Of a stretch of 64,000 nucleotides of DNA, positions 11,112-23,235 are shown piece by piece; the first letter of the stretch is position 1; each line of letters starts with the position of its first letter. A program made the translations under genes and the position numbers. Source of the stretch: Clonostachys chloroleuca (taxonomy: Eukaryota; Ascomycota; Sordariomycetes; Hypocreales; Bionectriaceae). The notes under the pieces are model-generated. The model saw only the letters and a list, made by a program, of their open reading frames with translations, searched no databases and was not told where the DNA came from. Location of the stretch: NCBI GenBank assembly GCA_037952775.1, contig JBANAY010000001.1, forward strand, positions 3,162,001 to 3,226,000, read 5' to 3'.

Positions 11112-12710
11112 ATGCAAAATTATACAGAAGACGCACTTCAACGGGCAATTTTGGCCAATAAAGAGGGTCTGGGCTTGCGAAAGGCTGCGAAGCTTTGGGG
11201 AATCCCATTGACCACCTTGTATGACCGCGTTAAGGGCAGCAAGTCACGCAAGGTTGTTGCAGAAGCCCGTCAACGCCTCTCAAGGAAGCAGGAGACCGAA
11301 TTAGCTGGATGGGTACGAATTCAAGATGCTCTCGGCAATGCTCCGTCGCATAGCCAGGTTATTGCGATAGCCTCGACTTTGCTCCCTCCGTCAGACCCTC
11401 CAATACATCTGGGAAAGCACTGGATGGAGGGCTTTTTGAAACGGAACCCGGAAATTAAGACGTTATGAGGCAAGCGAATTGATCTTCTTCGCGTCAATGG
11501 GGCTACGGCTGACCGGGTCAAGGATTTCTTCGCAATAATGAACCATCCGGCTATCAAACACATCTCTCCGAGAGACCGTTGGAATATGGATGAAGCCGGC
11601 ATCATGGAGGGAGTCAGAGGCAACGGGCTGGTGCTAGGATCGTCAAGGAAGCAATACACCCTCCTGAAGCAGTCAGGATCTCGCGATTTGGTAACTGCTG
11701 TTGAATCTATCAATGCCCTAGGTGTGGCTCTTCCTCCTCTTATTATCTTCCAAGGGAAATGGGTTCAACAGCAGTGGTTTCCTCCTGAACTCGAGCCATA
11801 CAAGAAGTGGTTTTTTACAGCTTCTGCAACGGGCTGGACGAATGACGAGATCGCTCTTGCGTGGCTAGACCTGATCTTCATCCCGTTAACAAAGCCCGAG
11901 ACTAAGAGACCTAGGTTGCTTATCCTTGATGGCCACGGAAGTCATACAACCGATGAATTTATGATCAAATGCTTCCAAAATGATATATTCCTTCTTTTCT
12001 TACCTTCGCATTCATCGCACGTATTACAGCCGCTTGATATATCAGTTTTTTCACCGGTCAAGAGAGCCTATCGCGAGGAGCTTGCGAAGAAGGATATTCT
12101 AATTGATTCATCACCAATCAGCAAGATGACCTTCCTTCAGTGTTATGCAAAGGCTCGATTGATCGGTCTAACAGATACGAATATTCGCTCGGGCTGGAAG
12201 GGATCCGGCTTGTGGCCTGTTAATGTGGCCAAACCCTTGATGAGCCCGTATGTGATGAAGCCGGTGTTTGGGCCCTTCCGGCCACCTTCAACTCCTCCGT
12301 CAACACCTCCAAGGGCCGGGATGAAGCGTAAAGATCATCACGAACCGGATATTTCAACGCCCAAGGGCAGTCACCAGGTCCGGAAGATTATTCGCGATTT
12401 TATCGACGATAAGGTCATCGATCCACCGATAAGACTGCTATTCCGGAAGATTTGCAAGGGTCTTGACGAACAACAAGTGAAGATATCACTCAACACAGTG
12501 AAAATCGCACAATTAGAGAGGCAAAATGAGATGCTTAGGCCGAAAAAACGGACTCGATTGCTTCCTAACCCGAATAGCAAGTTCTCAACAGTTGAACAGC
12601 TAGCCAAACAAGCAGCGCGATACGATGCGATCCCGGATGAGATAGAGGCACCAGAGGAATTAGAAAATTATATCTTTGAAGAGCTCTGCTTCCAGTGGCA
12701 AATCGAATAG
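11112..12710 (+). pseudogene. Fot1/pogo transposase with a single nonsense codon
   Basis: One frame from ATG 11112 to TAG 12710 covers 532 codons, broken only by TGA at 11466-11468. Residues 1-45 form a psq-type helix-turn-helix (AILANKEGLGLRKAAKLWGI), followed by a CENP-B/Tc5-type DNA-binding domain ending FLKRNPEIKTL. After the stop the frame continues GKRIDLLRVNGAT; the family has Arg-Gly-Lys-Arg here, so the stop is most simply CGA to TGA, a CpG transition. The DDE domain is intact: WNMDEAGIMEG supplies the first Asp, LLILDGHGSH the second and LQPLDISVFSPVK the third, with 35 residues between the last two (DD35D). A basic, coiled C-terminal region follows. No intron is needed. Confidence 0.9.
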
Positions 12711-12781
12711 CTTCTCGTATAAATATTCATTGAATTGACGTTGTTATATTGGTTTTTGAATCTATCGCGATTTTCATCTGG

Positions 12782-12824
12782 GTGTTCGGTTGAGGGGGGT
12801 GTTCGGTTGACCAGGGTTACAACT
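12782..12824 (-). repeat. Right terminal inverted repeat
   Basis: 43 bp, reverse complement of the left end with one mismatch; contains the same duplicated 11-mer. Confidence 0.9.
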
Positions 12825-12826
12825 TA
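12825..12826. repeat. TA target-site duplication, right copy
   Basis: TA immediately follows the right inverted repeat and matches 10967-10968. Confidence 0.85.
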
Positions 12827-14844
12827 TGTGATCAGATGGAAAGCTTGGACCGCGAGATTGAAACAAGCAACGGGGGAGTCGGAGTCTTGGGAGGGTGGTC
12901 GGCGCATTGACGTGCCAATGCGCGGCCAGCTCAAGGGTGGGGAGGCTTCATTTCGAGGAGCAGTAGGAATGCACACGAGGATTTCTTGGATGAATGATGG
13001 TTGGTGGTGGATATCGTATTGGAGCCACCTTCGTGCATTGGTGGTGGTTGAAGTTGCTGCTCCGATGCGTTCTCTGATCAATTGCCCTCTCAGGGAGTTG
13101 GTCCCCCTTTAGTGAGGGTAGCGTGTACCTCGGGGGGCGGACACCAGGGGGAAGAGCCGTGTCGCAGGTGCTGCAAGGCACGGAGTACGTACCGATGCAA
13201 CGTCATCTGGTGGGAGCGAAAAGAGTGCACCATACTCGGTCTGTGTGTTGGTGCTCGGCGTGTTGTCTGAGGTTGGTTGGTGGCTGGATTGGTGGCGCAG
13301 ACGCTAGAGTAAGGGGTAAAAAGGCAAAAGGGGAACTCAGCTGGCGTCTGGCGAATGATGGAACCTCCCAGCGAGAAGGTCGGCAGCTCCAGTCAGCCCA
13401 CTCGTCGGCCTCGCAGAGGTCTGGGATCGCAGAAATAGCACCAGCAGGGACGAGGTGGAGTTTACACGAGCTTTTTGGACGGGCTTCTCCGCCTGCATAG
13501 CGCAATCGGATGTGTACATGGCTCGAATCCAAAGGTACGGCTAGCAAAGTTCACGGTGCTTTGCAAGGGGTCTCGGGCAGGAGTGCACTGTGCCGTGCCC
13601 CCTCCAGCCTGCAAGCACAAAAATGGGAATTGGGTATAGTTGATCAGCGACGTACATTGCTGCGAGGGGAGGGAGAGACGCGGCAGCCAGTGATATTCCA
13701 ATCTGATGATGATCACTCGCGATCTGGCTGGGCCGATCTAATGATACGTGATCTCCAGTATCCCCGTGAGGATCGAGCCACCGAGAAGTAATCTCGGTTC
13801 AGATGAGGGTGAGCGACCAGAGAAGGCACCCCTTTCCACTGACTGGCTGGTTGATGCGCAGACTATGGCCAGGCGGTCAGCTCTAATATCATAGTTATGG
13901 AAATGGTGTTGCTTTTGCGTGCCCCTGGTGCTGGTCTGAGTTTCATACAAGGAGGCTGCTTGTGAAACAGCTGACAAGCGAAGCGTTCATTGCTGAGAAA
14001 ACTCTTTAGGTAGCCAATGAGGGCCGCGGGCTCCACCTGCTGCCCACTGGCCCATTCCCCCACCACCCAGTAGGAAGGCGCTGTGCATTCTGATGCTTCA
14101 GCCCTCAGGGAAGCAAGTACAGAATACAGCGCTAGACCCCTGAACGCCTCCCGCCAGGGCCCGCTTGGATACAACACCGGCTCTTGATCGTGCAAGCCAC
14201 CAATCCACAGGCTGGGATTTTAGCCCGGATGGTGCTCGACGCCAGGAGGGAGAAGCGAACGTAGGGGGAAAAAAAAAACCACAGCTCCTTGTACACGCCC
14301 CATTCTCTCCATCATCACGTTGCCTGGCTCTGTCCTAATAATATCCATCTGGGTACCCCATACATTCGTTTTCTCCAGGCACTCCTTTCCTCTCGTTATT
14401 AACCGTCGTTTCTGAGGAACGCGCCCGTGACTGCTTCTGACTGGGGCAGAGAAAGTTTGCAGACGTATACACTCTCTTCGTTCTTTCCGTGCGCCTCCTT
14501 TTTTGGAGCTTTCTCATTGTTCATTAACAAAGATCTTCCCTTGAACCGCCTCTTTTTGACACTCGTTGCTTGTTTGTTCGGAGCTAGACTCGAACACACA
14601 GGCCCAGCGGAGTAATTCAACTCGGCCATTCGCACGAGAGGCCTCTCACTCGCGCCCAATCTTTTTGTCGATCGACATCTTCTGCCTTGTTTCGGATCGT
14701 ACTGGATGCTCTGCAGCTTGACGCTCGGCAAACCAAGCACGAACGAACGAATCGACGACACACTCTAACCCCCTCTCCCCCACATCCCCTCCACCACGGC
14801 CAACCTGGCACCTCGTCCAGAGAGTCTCTGCTTAAAGACTAGCG
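12827..14844. other. Long spacer and leader upstream of the MscS channel gene
   Basis: About 2 kb without a supportable gene. The last ~500 bases are pyrimidine-rich with an A10 run near 14270 and look like promoter and 5' untranslated leader. Short open frames on both strands near 13100-14200 have no recognised motif. Confidence 0.4.
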
Positions 14845-17564
14845 ATGCCTCCCTCCCTGAAACGCAACTCCGGCTTCATTCAGCTACAGGGCAGCGGAAC
14901 CAACAATATGAACGACGAAGGCATCCAGCTCACCACCGTCAAGAGCAATGTCTCGACCGGCGCCCGCAAGCCCACGATGGGCAACGTCTCCACCAACGGC
15001 TCGGACCCTGAGAAGGAGAAGAGTGGCCTGCACTTCATAAGCCGTGGGCGCAGAAAGACTGGCAGCGAGAAGCTTGGTCGTCGCGGTACTGGCGACAGCG
15101 ACGACGAGCCAGCCCGCCTCAACTTCATGGGCCGACTCTACACCAAGCTCTTCAGCTTCTCCATTGTCTCGCGATACCTGGTTTACATTGTCCCCGTTGC
15201 CATTATCCTCGCCGTCCCCATCGTCGTCTTGGCTGCTCTTGGCAAAAAGGAGACCAACAGGCTGCCCGAGAATGATGATCCGGCATTGGAAGGCCCGCCC
15301 TTGTTCAGACTGTTCCTTTGGATCGAAATCACTTGGTGCACGGTCTGGCTCGCCAAGTTGGTCGCGTACTGCCTTCCGCAGACTGTCATGACTTTCGTTG
15401 GTGTGGTCAGTGCGGGAACTCGCAAGTACGCCGCTGTCTTGACCAGCCTTCAGCTTCCCCTCTCTTTGTTCTTCTGGGCCCTGGCCGTCTGGTTGACGAA
15501 CATTAATCTTTTCAAGCAATGGAACGACCTGGGCTGGATCAAGGTCCTGAACCGAATCTTTGGATCTCTTTTCGTCTCGTCCGCAGTTTTTCTGGGCGAG
15601 AAGGCAATTGTCCAGGTCATTGCCGTCTCGTACCATCAGCGATCATTTGCCAACCGGATCAAGGAGTCCAAGAGAGAAGTTCACCTGCTCGGTATGCTTT
15701 ATGATGCCTCCAAGGCCCTCTTTCCCATGTACAGCCCCGAGTTCGTGGAAGAGGACTATGTCATCAACGACACGATCGAGGCCAAGCTTGGAGGAGCCAG
15801 GCACGCACGTGGCAAGTCTGGTGTTGTGAACCCCACCAAGCTGATCGGTGAGGTCGGTCGCTTTGGTGACAAGGTTACTTCTGCTTTTGGCAACATCGCT
15901 TCCGAGATTACTGGAAAGAAGGTGTTCAACCCCAACTCGACCCATTCCATCGTTCTCGAAGCCCTCGAAAAGCTCAAGTCGTCAGAGGCGCTGGCTCGTC
16001 GTATCTGGATGTCTTTCGTTGTCGAGGGAAAGGATGCTCTCTACCTTGAAGATGTGGCTGAAGTGCTTGGACCTCAGTTCAAAGCTGAAGCCGAGGAAGC
16101 CTTCAATGCCCTGGATGGCGATGGCAATGGAGATATCAGTCTGCAAGAAATGATCCGCAAGGTTGTGGATATCGGCAAAGAGCGAATCGCAATCGCTGAA
16201 GGCATGAAGGATATTGGACAGGCCCTCAGCGCGTTCGATCGGGTTCTCCTGTTTGTGGTGTTGTTGATTGTTATTTTCATCTTCCGTAAGCACATACCGG
16301 TTCTACCATCTCGTCGACGACCTCGGACTAACGTGTGAGCACAGTGTCTTTCTTTCAAAGTAGCGCCGTCACGACCATTGCGTCTGCTGGTACCACCCTA
16401 CTTTCTCTGTCTTTCATCTTCGCCGTGACTTGCCAGGAATTCCTTGGTTCTTGCATCTTCCTGTTTGTCAAGCACCCTTACGATGTCGGTGACCGCGTCT
16501 ACATCAGCGACGTTCAGCTCATTGTCGAGAGAATCTCCCTTCTCTACACTGTCTTCACTCGCACCTCCACCGGCCAGATCACTCAGGTATGCCGCGCCAC
16601 TCCTCTTGCCCCGTGGGTTGACTAACAGGACTCATAGGTGCCCAACATCCAACTCAACAACCTGTGGGTTGACAACATCACCCGTAGTAAGGCCATGTCT
16701 GAGAGCATTGCGATTGACGTGTCTTTCGACACTACATTTGAAGAGGTTGAGCTCTTGCGCCAGGAGATGGAATCCTTTGTCCGCTCACCCGAAAACTCGC
16801 GCGACTTCCAGCCCAACTTCACCATTGGTATTGCTGGCGTCAATGATCTCGACAAGCTCACCCTCAAGTTCTCCATCCTGCACAAGTCTAACTGGAACAA
16901 CGAGATGGTTAGGGCTACCCGTCGGTCCAAGTTCATTTGTGCCTTGGCGACTGCTTTGAAGAAGATCCCAATCTATGGTCCTGCCGGTGGTGCTGATGCT
17001 CTTGGCGGCCCTAACAATCCTACATACTCTGTTGCCGTTTCCGACGACTTCGCTGCAAGGGCCCGCGAGGAGAGTGCAAAGAAGAAGGAAGAAGCTCGCT
17101 TTGTTCCTCTGGACAAGAAGGAGGAGGAAGCTATTGAGAACATCAGCGCCCGTCCTCCAGTGGTTGAAATGGCGGGTACAGGTACCAACTGGGACAATCA
17201 CACTCTGCACCCAGATGGCGACAATGGTCGCTCGATGTCCTTGGATATTCCTCGAAATGATCTAGTGAAGCGCTCAAGCACCGGTGGCGGTCGTCGTAAG
17301 GCCGGTGATACCCTGCCAGCTCACTCCGCGAGCCTCCGAGGAGCAGCGCCCCCTGTTTCGCCAACACATAGCCGCCTAGACACCTTCGATGAGGAGGCCC
17401 AGATGGGGTTGTATCCCACCACCTCATACCAGTCTACCCACGGAGCCGGCCTATCAGCTACTCAGACACAGGGATCTATCCACCCCAGCCAGTCGCAGCA
17501 GTCTCAACAGCAGCGATACCCCCCTGGGTACCAAGGACCACCACCTCCCGCAGGCCAGCGCTAA
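14845..17564 (+). CDS. MscS-family mechanosensitive channel with EF-hand
   Basis: Exons 14845-16285, 16345-16586 and 16638-17564 give 869 residues. The ~100-residue basic N-terminus is cytosolic. Membrane segments follow at about residues 113-135 (YLVYIVPVAIILAVPIVVL), 150-180, 190-215 and 230-255. A calcium-binding EF-hand lies near residues 421-433 (DGDGNGDISLQEM). It is followed by a further membrane pair (VLLFVVLLIVIFIF and the TIASAGTTLLSLSFIF helix) and the MscS beta domain (LFVKHPYDVGDRVYI, VPNIQLNNLWVDNITRS). The ~200-residue C-terminus is disordered, Gln/Pro/Ser-rich. This is the architecture of fungal Msy1/Msy2-type channels, which in fission yeast sit in the ER and limit calcium rise under hypo-osmotic shock. 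Both introns are fixed by reading-frame continuity. Confidence 0.93.
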
Positions 17565-18022
17565 TGGTGAGCCTTGGGCAAAACAATGACGAGGAATGAT
17601 TATAAACAAAATATCGAGTTTTTTATTCGATAGGCTGCAGTAAATAGATTTCTGCCTGCCTGGGCTGCATTTTGGTATACAACGGTGTCTAGGATAGACT
17701 GTTTGAATTGTTTTTGACAACTATTTTTCTTATATTCTTTTCTATGGTGAAATGCCTCTTGGTTAAGTCGACAGACATATCATGGCACGTAACATATTTT
17801 TATTTAGTATTGAACACAGGAGTCGAGATGTCTCCGCTTATGCCTGAAGAGAAGAACGGCCTATCTACACAGACTGAATATGAACAATAAAGTATTTTTC
17901 TTCTATATCATACACCACTACGTGAGTTACGTCACAGATTTTTTACCAATGTTGTAAGTGATGTGAGCTGTCACGGAATATCAATGATTTCAATTTCATT
18001 TTCCATACTTTGACATGTATAC
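17565..18022. other. Convergent 3' spacer
   Basis: AT-rich 3' flanks of the MscS channel (plus) and the dienelactone hydrolase gene (minus). Nothing else recognised. Confidence 0.5.
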
Positions 18023-19224
18023 TTAGCAAACGTGCTCGGGAGGAGCGACGCGGCCGTCCCTGGCCCCGAGGTCGGTCTTGAGGACGCGGCCGAAGAGCTC
18101 GAGCAGGATCTCGAAGCAGACCTTGGTGACGGCCGGGTCGTAGCGGCCCTTGCTGAGCTCGTCGCGGATGAAGGCGTGCTGGGCCCAGGCGAATTCGTGG
18201 AAGCTGGCTGTCACCCCCGCCTCGCGGAGCTTGGAGCGGATGAGGTCGCGGCCGGGGCCGTCGACGTGGGTGTCCTTGACGCCGAAGATCATGGCGACCT
18301 CGGTGTCGTGGGCGGCGAGGCGGGGGATGAGGTCGAGGGTGTGGTTGCTGGATGGGGAGGGGGCCGAGGGGGAGGTGTTGCGGGCGTCGTGGGGGCCGAG
18401 GGTGCGGGAGTGGATGTCTGTTGCGAAGTAGGCTACGCTGGCGGTGATGCGGGGGTCGAGCTGATGGGAGTTAGGGGGGATCATGAGGGTTTAGGGAGAA
18501 GGGGAGAGGAGTCATACTGCTGCGCGGAAGGCGAGGTGGCCGCCGAGACACATGCCCGTGGAGCCGATGAGCCCCGTGCAGGTTGGGAGGCTCAGGAGGT
18601 GGTCGACGGTCTTGTATGAGTCGGCGTCATAGGACTCGAGGGTCTAGAGGGGTTTGTGTTAGTGGGAGGTTGGGGAGCGTGAGAGCTGAAGGAGTTTCGT
18701 GCTGCCGAACCTTTTGGATCTTGAAGTCGTTTCCGCGGTCTGTGTCGGCGGCATCGTACTTCAGAGGTTCCGGGCCTACGAAATCATGGTAGGAGGATGG
18801 GGCAGCTACGATGTAGCCATGACCGGCGATTTGGCGCGCGAATCTGGCCACGGGACCGGTGACTTTGATCAAGGACAAGAGTAAGTTGGGGTTTGATAGA
18901 CGAGCTGGTGTTTAGCCATTGCACAGTGTCCATCATACCTTGATAGATCTCACTAAAGAGAGCTACGCCAGGGAAGCGACTAAGGTTTGCTGGTCAGTTC
19001 AAGAGTGGACAGAGAGCCTTGAAGGAGACGAAGACGAATCTGCATACGCATTTGGGTAGCCTGGAATGGTCGGGTGGAAGACATAGATGCCTGTTGCACA
19101 ATTGCATGTGATGAGCCTGGTGCTATTTTGGTTGGAGGGGTTGAGGCGGGGTGAGCATACGCATAGTGCTCTCCTTGCCATTGGCAACGGTCTGCACATC
19201 GACGAAAGACTCTGTGATCAACAT
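18023..19224 (-). CDS. Dienelactone hydrolase-family alpha/beta hydrolase
   Basis: Six exons on the minus strand: 19161-19224, 19048-19090, 18939-18979, 18711-18862, 18518-18643 and 18023-18460, giving 287 residues. All donors are GTA-type (mostly GTATG) and splicing yields a continuous family sequence: MLITESFVDVQT, IYVFHPTIPGYPNA, RFPGVALFSEIYQVTGPVAR, GMCLGGH. The catalytic triad is visible as Cys132 (GMCLGGH), Asp205 (KDTHV) and His237 (WAQHAF). The family hydrolyses dienelactones in aromatic degradation, but many fungal members have unknown ester or lactone substrates. The protein is soluble and has no signal peptide. It shares a ~1 kb divergent promoter with SEY1. The high exon density (six in 1.2 kb) and a Ser/Pro insertion around residues 170-183 are unusual features. 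Confidence 0.92.
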
Positions 19225-20276
19225 GTTGGTGACTGGTAAACACGCAAGTATAGAATGGGCGGGATGCGAGGGAGAGGGGCAAAAAGAGCGATGATCAGGT
19301 CCCAGGGCAGCAGATATAACGGCGAGACGTCACGTCTCAATATGGAAATCCAAATTCGCGCTGTGGCTGGTGGTGGTTTTCATTTGATGTGGCACTCAAT
19401 GTACCTGCATATATGATATATTACTAGACAGTACATAAGTAGGCCAGTTGGCAGTAGTAGTAATGATTATGTGGTGCTGGATCAGCCAGCCAGTGGGGAT
19501 CAGTTGCTTCGAGTGTACACAGGCACAGCAGGCAGGAGGACTATGGGTGACAACTAGTGACGATTTATCATCACTGACTGGCGAGTGTGTGACAGCGTCC
19601 AGGCTGATGGTAGTAATTAAAGAAAAGAAAGAGGCAGCGGCAGCGCTGGTCAGTAGGACGGAGGTCACGTTCTGCTGTGCCAGCGCACCAGAATAGCGCA
19701 GACCCCCAGGATCAGCTCACTTGACACAATCGCGCACAGCTCCTAGACAACAGACGGCGCCGAGAGGATGCTAGCACCTCTACGTCATTACTGGTGCAGC
19801 AAGCCTGGAGGCTTTCCTGTCCGATTCGCAGCTCGAGCTGGCTGTATTGTATGGAGTGGCCTCGGAGGCGGAAAAAGGTTGGGTCTCGGATTGGCTCCCC
19901 GCCACGCCTGACCCTTGCTCGCTGCTCCTTTGCCCGCCACACAACATGCTAAGGCCCAGCCCCAGCAGCTGCCCAGCCCACATGAACACATATTACATGT
20001 CATGTTTGGCGGTTTGTTCTCTTATACCATCCTATCCGTATATTAACCTGGCCTGAACAAGGGAGGTCGGCCCTGGACATTGTCGCTTCGCTACCTACCT
20101 ACACCGCTGCCACCCGAGCACAGAATTAGAGCTTCGAGCCAAGTTTGTCGTCTCCTTCGGTCAGCTTGCGTTCTGTCCTCTATCTCCTTATATCTGTCCC
20201 GCTCTCCCACCTCCCGCCACCTCTAATCACTTTTAATGCTGGAGCTGGAAGCTGAGCTTCCCACCAACTTGCGCAA
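19225..20276. other. Divergent promoter region between DLH and SEY1
   Basis: Serves both genes. The half nearest SEY1 is pyrimidine-rich, as expected for a leader. No structured RNA or gene recognised. Confidence 0.5.
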
Positions 20277-23026
20277 ATGAATGGCCACATGGCAAGAGTC
20301 GGCGACCAGCCAACTGCTGGCAGCTTCGGCCATGGCGTACAGGTCATTGACGAGGACAAGGAATTCAAGTATGTCAACCGCGCACCGACCCTCCGCCCTT
20401 CCTTGACTGACCCGAACCTCAATCCGCAGCACCAACCTCAATGAGTACCTCCAGCTCGAGCATGTGGCCGAAGCTGGCTTCAACTACCACCTCATCTCCG
20501 TCTTCGGGTCGCAGTCCACCGGAAAGTCCACCCTCCTGAACAATCTCTTTGGAACCGACTTCTCCGTCATGTCCGAGACCCAGCGCCAGCAGACTACCAA
20601 AGGTATCTGGCTGTCCAAGAATAAGCGAACCGAGAGTGCCGGCACCAAGATGGCGGAGAACATTCTGGTCATGGATGTCGAGGGAACCGACGGCCGAGAG
20701 CGCGGCGAGGACCAGGACTTCGAGAGGAAGAGCGCGCTTTTTGCGCTGGCCACAAGCGAGATTCTCCTGCTCAACATTTGGGAGCACCAAGTAGGCTTGT
20801 ACCAGGGCGCAAACATGGGCCTGCTCAAGACTGTCTTCGAGGTCAACCTTCAGCTATTCCTCAAGGACAAACAGTGAGTGCATGTCGTCTTGGGCGGTGA
20901 CGGCCAATATTTTACTAACACTTACGTCAGGTCCACCCCCCGGTCGCTTCTCTTCTTCGTTATCCGTGATCACCTCGGCACCACTCCTCTTGCTAACCTT
21001 CGAGAGACTTTGATCCAGGACTTGACCAAGCTCTGGTCGTCCATTTCCAAACCCCAGGGGCTCGAGAACTCTCGTATTGAGGACTACTTTGATTTCGGCT
21101 TCGCCGCACTACCGCACAAGATCCTGCAGGGCGAGAAGTTCGTCAGCGAGGTTCACGTTCTTGGCTCGAGATTCACCGCTGGCCACCGCAATAAAGGCAG
21201 TCGCAGCGAGAACGAGCTTGAGGGCGGCCTCTTCCTGCCCGAGTACCACAGGAGAATCCCTGCCGATGGTTTCTCTGTCTACGCGGAAGGAATTTGGGAC
21301 CAAATTGTGAACAACAAGGATCTCGATCTTCCCACGCAGCAAGAGCTTCTCGCCCAGTTCCGATGCGACGAGATCTCTCGAGAGGTTCTCATCAACTTTG
21401 ACAACGTCATATCACCGCTCGAAGAGAAGCAGGCCGAGGCAGTGAGACTGGGCAAGCCTACAGTCCTCGAAGACCTAGGCCCTTCCGGTAGCAAGTCTAG
21501 ACAAGCGGCCATCAAAGCCTTTGAGCTTCAGGCTAGCCGGTACCACAAGGGCGTCTACACCCGCAAGAGACAAGAGCTGGAGGGCAAGATCGATACCCGC
21601 CTCAAGGCGCTGTACCAGGGGCAGCTCACTGCCGCACACAAGGCTGGTGTCGCTGCCTTTAGCGAGGCCGTTTCCAACAAGGTCAAGGCAGGACAGAAAG
21701 CAGGCGGCGCCTATGAGTTTGCCGAGATCGTGTCCAACGAGAAGAAGAAGACGCTTGAAATCTTCAAGGCTGAGGCGCAAGGTCTGGCGATCGAAGGTGT
21801 GCCCTGGACTAACTTCAAGTCCCAATATTTGCTGTTCGAGTCAGAACTCGATGAGGTTAGTGGCAAACTTCGCAAGGAAGAGATGCGACGACTGGCCGTG
21901 CGCGTGGAGAGATGGGTCAAATCCCGGCTTGGCGAAGCAATCGGCGTGGAGTTCAACAAGCTTGGATCCGGTAGGGCCGGCTCCGACACCTCTGAAGCCG
22001 AAGGGAAGTCCGCAACAGAGAAGGATCTCTGGGACAGAATCTGGAACGTCTTTGCCGGTATTGTCAAGGAGGCCGAGGTGCGATTTGTTGACCGGGCAAA
22101 GAGCTTCGATGCCAGTGATGAGGAGGTCGAGGTTGGCACTTGGCGCCTACGTCGCAAGAGCTGGGTAGCCCTACGGGAGAAGATTGACGAAGAGGTCATG
22201 GAAGGAAACATCCTCTTGAAGCTCCGCGAAAACTTCGAGGACAAATTCCGCTACGACGAGGCTGGAGTGCCAAGGATATGGCGTCCTACCGACGATATCG
22301 AGGGTATTTACACCAAGGCTAGGGAGTCAACTCTCAAGCTCATTCCTCTGCTGTCGAGGTTCAGGCTCGCATCTACCTACGCGCCGCCTGACCTCATCTC
22401 CTTTATTGGCCCGCAGCCATCTGGAGTGGAAGCTGGGGATGAAGAGGACCTAGCGCCCATCGGAGGTGTTGACGAAGAGGAGGGAAAGAGCCTCGAGGAA
22501 GAAACCACTGTGCTCAGCGAGAGCAAGAGGCAGGATTTGGTTGTGCGGTTCAAGAAGACCGCAGATGGTGTTTTCGTGGAAGCCAAGCGAAGCGCAATTG
22601 GTGGAGTCGCTCAGATCCCTTGGTACTTCTATATGCTCCTCCTTGCCCTTGGCTGGAACGAGATCTTGACTGGTAAGCATCCAGCGTTTGGCACATCAGT
22701 TCAACTGAGCATTTTTTCTAACCGCCTTCACAGTTCTTCGAAACCCAGTCCTGATCTTGCTGCTCCTCCTCATTGCAGGTGGCACATATGTGGCCTACAC
22801 GCTCAATCTCATTGGTCCTATGATGCACATGGGCAATGCCGCCATCACCCAGGGCCTTGACATTGGCAAGGCGAGACTGCGTGAATACATCATCAACTCC
22901 GAAGGCTCCAGACAGGCCGTGGGCGTCCCCGCCAACCGCAACAGCACCAGCACCGATATTGGTCTAGACACTTTGGACAGCAGGGGCAAGAAGACCAACA
23001 CATCCACCGAGGATGATGACTTTTGA
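20277..23026 (+). CDS. SEY1: Sey1, ER membrane-fusion GTPase of the atlastin/RHD3 type
   Basis: Four exons, 20277-20368, 20430-20873, 20931-22672 and 22734-23026, code 856 residues, the usual Sey1 length. The GTPase domain has P-loop GSQSTGKST (residues 57-65), switch region [26 protein letters not shown] and the guanine motif FVIRDH. A long helical domain occupies residues ~300-680. Two closely spaced hydrophobic segments near the C-terminus ([16 protein letters not shown] and [19 protein letters not shown]) form the ER hairpin, followed by a short amphipathic cytosolic tail. The protein tethers and fuses ER tubules in a GTP-dependent way. The last intron lies exactly between the two membrane segments. 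The start at 20277 is supported by the typical N-terminus ending in [13 protein letters not shown]. Confidence 0.96.
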
Positions 23027-23235
23027 TGTAATAATTATAGCTGTTTGACATTGTTGAGCACATCCATGGTCCAAGCAGTGAGCTGCAAATACATAATTGG
23101 CCTTGACCATAAAGACAAAGGTTCAAATTTCCAAATATTCCCTTCCTTCAACGCCAAACTTGGCCCTTCCCTGTGATGATCTATGTGTCGCTTTTGCTCC
23201 AAAAACGCCATCCCCTAATTAATACAGACTACCGC

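Larger units (their letters stand above)
10969..12824 (+). mobile_element. Fot1/pogo-like DNA transposon, 1856 bp, structurally complete
   Basis: Both ends carry 43-bp terminal inverted repeats differing at a single position (10969-11011 and 12782-12824), flanked by TA on each side. The element carries one transposase gene (11112-12710) in the plus orientation. Size, ends, target site and transposase class match the fungal Fot1 group of the pogo superfamily. The near-identity of the ends and the almost intact gene suggest a fairly recent insertion; one nonsense codon makes this copy non-autonomous unless read through. The insertion lies between the MFS transporter and the MscS channel gene and breaks no recognised gene. 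Confidence 0.92.

Noticed and set aside
13495..13535. tRNA-like A-box (TAGCGCAATCGG) and GCTCGAATCC
   Set aside because: Spacing of the two boxes is too short and no cloverleaf stems form.
14884..15636. A 250-codon minus-strand frame opposite the MscS channel
   Set aside because: Shadow of the channel gene; no recognisable motif.
18032..18619. A 195-codon plus-strand frame over the hydrolase gene
   Set aside because: Gly/Ala/Glu/Val low complexity, antisense to exons with a complete hydrolase triad.
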